Shown one piece after another: positions 61,673 to 64,000 of a stretch of DNA of 64,000 nucleotides. Under the pieces are notes generated by a model. The model had not been told where the DNA came from. It did not search any database and saw nothing but the letters and a program-made list of their open reading frames with translations. Source of the stretch: Erythrobacter sp. (GTDB taxonomy: Bacteria > Pseudomonadota > Alphaproteobacteria > Sphingomonadales > Sphingomonadaceae); contig NZOF01000155.1 of assembly GCA_002695185.1 (NCBI GenBank), positions 18,181 to 82,180 on the forward strand, given 5' to 3'. Numbering within the stretch: the stretch's first letter is position 1; every line of letters starts with the position of its first letter. The translations under genes and the position numbers were made by a program.

Positions 61673-64000
61673 GCCCGACCTTCGCCCAATGTGGGAAGCT
61701 TTAGTCCGCGCAGGCGCAGGGCGTTGGCGATGACCGATACCGATGAGAGGCTCATCGCTGCTGCCGCGATCATCGGATTGAGAAGAAGGCCGAAGGCGGG
61801 AAACAGCACGCCCGCCGCCACCGGGATGCCGAGCGCATTGTAACCGAACGCGAATACGAGGTTTTGGCGAATATTGCGCATGGTGGCGCGCGACAGGACA
61901 ATCGCCTGGAGCACACCGGTCAGGTCGCCGCGTACCAGCGTCACACCGGCGCTTTCGATCGCCACGTCGGTGCCGGTTCCCATTGCAATGCCAACATCCG
62001 CAGCCGCCAGCGCTGGCGCGTCGTTGATGCCGTCCCCTGCCATTGCGACGCGCTTACCGGAGGCCTTGAGCGCCTCGATTTTGCGATGCTTGTCCTCGGG
62101 CGAGACGTTTGCCTCGACCTCGTCGATACCGAGCTGGCGGGCCACGGCTTCGGCGGTGGCGCGGCTATCGCCGGTTAGCATGACCACTTCGATCCCGCGC
62201 TCGTGCAGCGCCCTAATGGCCGCAGCGCTGGTCGGCTTGATCGGATCAGCGACCGCGATCAGCCCTGCCGGTGCGCCATTGATGGCCACGAACATCACGG
62301 TTTGGCCTTGGGAGCGTCCGGCTTCTGCGGACGCGAGCCATTCCGCATCATCGATCCCGAGCCGCCGCATCAGTTTCTCGTTGCCAATGGCGACCTTCCG
62401 CGGTCCCACGCGCGCCTCGACACCCTCGCCGGTAATCGACGACAAATCATACGCTGCCTCGAACGCCACGCCTCGCGCCTTGGTGCCTTCAACTATTGCA
62501 TGGGCGAGCGGATGCTCGCTCCCGGCTTCGACCGCGGCGACGGCGGAAAGGAACTCGGCCTCGTCCAGTCCCACTCGGGGAGTGACCGAGACGAGATCAG
62601 GCTTGCCCATGGTGAGAGTGCCCGTTTTGTCGACCACCAGCGTGTCGATCTTTTCGAGCGTCTCCAGCGCCTCGGCGTTGCGAATGAGGATGCCGTGCTG
62701 GGCCCCCTTGCCGGTGCCGGTCATGATCGACATCGGGGTTGCGAGGCCGAGCGCGCAGGGACATGCAATGATGAGAACGGCGATCGCGTTGACCAGTGCA
62801 TAGGCAAGCGCGGGGAATGGCCCCCAGATGGCCCAGACGATAAAGGTAACGACCGCGATGACGACGACCGAAGGCACGAACCAGGCCGCGACCTGATCGG
62901 CCAGGCGCTGGATCGGTGCCCGGCTGCGCTGTGCCTCGGCGACCATCTGGACGATCTTGGACAGCATCGTGTTCTTGCCGACCGCGCCTGCACGCATAAC
63001 GAAGCCGCCGGTCTGGTTGACCGTTCCGCCGATAACCTGGTCGCCGGCCTTTTTGGACACGGGCAATGGCTCACCGCTGATCATGGACTCGTCGATCGCG
63101 CTCGAACCCTCGGTCACCTCGCCATCGACCGGCACCTTATCGCCAGGGCGGACGCGGAGCAGGTCACCACTCGCCAATTGGTCGAGAGAGACTTCGCGCT
63201 CGTCGCCACTGCCGAAGATCTTGAGTGCGGTCGGAGGCGCGAGTTCGAGCAACGCACGCAGCGCGCTCGAGGTCGAACCCCGCGCCCTGAGTTCAAGCAC
63301 CTGGCCAAGTAGGACGAGCGTGGTGATGACCGCCGCCGCCTCGTAGTAGACGCCGACGCGGCCCGAGTGATCGCGGAAGGCGGGCGGGAAGATGCCGGGC
63401 AGGAGAGTCGCGACGAGGCTGAACAGGAACGCGATCGCTACGCCGAAGCCGATCAGCGTAAACATGTTGAGGTTGCGGGTCCTGAGCGACTGCCACGCCC
63501 GTACGAAGAACGGCCACCCGCCCCAAAGTACGACCGGTGTGGCGAGGGCCAGCTGCGCCCATTGCGCACGTGCCGGTTCGATCAGCCGGTCGAAGCTGAT
63601 CCCGGGCACCATGTCGCTCATCGCGTAGACGAACAACGGCAGGGTGAAGAGCGCGCTGACCCAGAAGCGGCGCGTCATGTCGACGAGTTCGGGATCGGGT
63701 CCATCCTCGAGGCTGACCGTCTCAGGCTCCAGAGCCATTCCGCAGATGGGGCAGCTTCCCGGTCCTACCTGCCGGATTTCGGGATGCATGGGACAGGTGT
63801 AAATCGTCCCCTCGGGAACGTCCTCGACCTGCTCAAGATGCGCGCCCGACAGATAGTGCTCCGGGTCGCTGACGAACTTGTCCTTGCACCGCGCCGAACA
63901 GAAGTGATGGGTTGCGCCGTCGTGCTCGGCGATATGCGTAGCACCCTCGATCGCCACGCTCATGCCGCAGACAGGGTCGATGGCGGTAGCTTCACCTTGG
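61669..64000 (-). CDS. Copper/silver-type heavy-metal P1B ATPase (5' end outside window)
   Basis: Membrane pump exporting Cu(I)/Ag(I). The frame stays open through the right edge, so the N-terminus is missing; the visible part starts [17 protein letters not shown], a YHS domain ([18 protein letters not shown]). A heavy-metal binding motif ([20 protein letters not shown], then GMALEP) follows, then eight helices with the CPC metal site ([13 protein letters not shown]), actuator [10 protein letters not shown], phosphorylation site [10 protein letters not shown] and [18 protein letters not shown] plus this Cys-Met-His domain is typical of the CopA/SilP copper-silver subgroup. It heads the operon ATPase-channel-DUF305, overlapping the channel by four bases. 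Confidence 0.95.
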   Translation of the reverse strand, partial: QGEATAIDPVCGMSVAIEGATHIAEHDGATHHFCSARCKDKFVSDPEHYLSGAHLEQVEDVPEGTIYTCPMHPEIRQVGPGSCPICGMALEPETVSLEDGPDPELVDMTRRFWVSALFTLPLFVYAMSDMVPGISFDRLIEPARAQWAQLALATPVVLWGGWPFFVRAWQSLRTRNLNMFTLIGFGVAIAFLFSLVATLLPGIFPPAFRDHSGRVGVYYEAAAVITTLVLLGQVLELRARGSTSSALRALLELAPPTALKIFGSGDEREVSLDQLASGDLLRVRPGDKVPVDGEVTEGSSAIDESMISGEPLPVSKKAGDQVIGGTVNQTGGFVMRAGAVGKNTMLSKIVQMVAEAQRSRAPIQRLADQVAAWFVPSVVVIAVVTFIVWAIWGPFPALAYALVNAIAVLIIACPCALGLATPMSIMTGTGKGAQHGILIRNAEALETLEKIDTLVVDKTGTLTMGKPDLVSVTPRVGLDEAEFLSAVAAVEAGSEHPLAHAIVEGTKARGVAFEAAYDLSSITGEGVEARVGPRKVAIGNEKLMRRLGIDDAEWLASAEAGRSQGQTVMFVAINGAPAGLIAVADPIKPTSAAAIRALHERGIEVVMLTGDSRATAEAVARQLGIDEVEANVSPEDKHRKIEALKASGKRVAMAGDGINDAPALAAADVGIAMGTGTDVAIESAGVTLVRGDLTGVLQAIVLSRATMRNIRQNLVFAFGYNALGIPVAAGVLFPAFGLLLNPMIAAAAMSLSSVSVIANALRLRGLKLPTLGEGRA

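Overview
The window is a chromosomal segment of an alphaproteobacterium, most probably a sphingomonad (order Sphingomonadales), with Erythrobacteraceae as my best guess. Several things point there: the gene order pyrH-frr-uppS-cdsA-dxr-rseP-bamA-skp-fabZ without the usual lpxD/lpxA genes, a psd-pssA pair beside a PAP2 protein resembling sphingolipid head-group enzymes, the serC-serA-hisZ cluster, a tRNA-His that keeps G-1 and C73, and protein sequences that read as sphingomonad. The exact genus cannot be decided from sequence inspection alone.

1-40 kb is mostly housekeeping. A cytochrome c maturation operon (ccmC-D-E-F-G-H-I, minus strand, chained by 1-4 base overlaps) opens the window; ccmA and ccmB are not present. 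A leucine-type dehydrogenase, tRNA-His, a 2OG-Fe(II) oxygenase and rpmE follow. Next comes the envelope block fabZ-skp-bamA-rseP-dxr-cdsA-uppS, then frr, pyrH and tsf-rpsB, and then phospholipid synthesis (pssA, psd), a PAP2 enzyme, a ketoacyl synthase III and purA. After these lie an exported DUF1800/DUF1501 pair, an aldo/keto reductase, the tRNA-modifying rhodanese trhO, a glutathione S-transferase, hisZ, serA, serC, a family-4 glycosyltransferase, rarA, a DUF429-like protein, glutaminase and tRNA-Thr.

40-47.3 kb, directly downstream of tRNA-Thr, looks like a genomic island: sparse genes, uneven base composition, and many proteins of unknown or defence-like type. It holds an Abi-type HEPN protein, a serine resolvase with an inverted-repeat site in front of it, a single polypeptide joining an excisionase-like HTH to a nucleotidyltransferase and a HEPN domain, an HNH nuclease, and an excisionase-like HTH coupled to a 54-residue protein. 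This is the best candidate for an undescribed system.

47.3-55.4 kb is a visibly GC-richer respiratory module. It contains CtaG, cytochrome b561, a diheme cytochrome c lipoprotein on the opposite strand, a monoheme cytochrome c lipoprotein, subunit II with a fused cytochrome c, a fused subunit I+III, two small membrane proteins and a PQQ-type sugar dehydrogenase lipoprotein. Together these could carry electrons from a periplasmic sugar oxidation or from cytochromes c to oxygen.

55.4-64 kb is accessory: an MgtC-like protein, a TetR regulator with a palindromic operator next to a CPBP protease gene, a GAF histidine kinase, a HigBA toxin-antitoxin pair, a repeat-bearing non-coding stretch, and an operon of a copper-type P-type ATPase (running off the right edge), a two-TM potassium channel with a TVGLGD filter, and a DUF305 protein.
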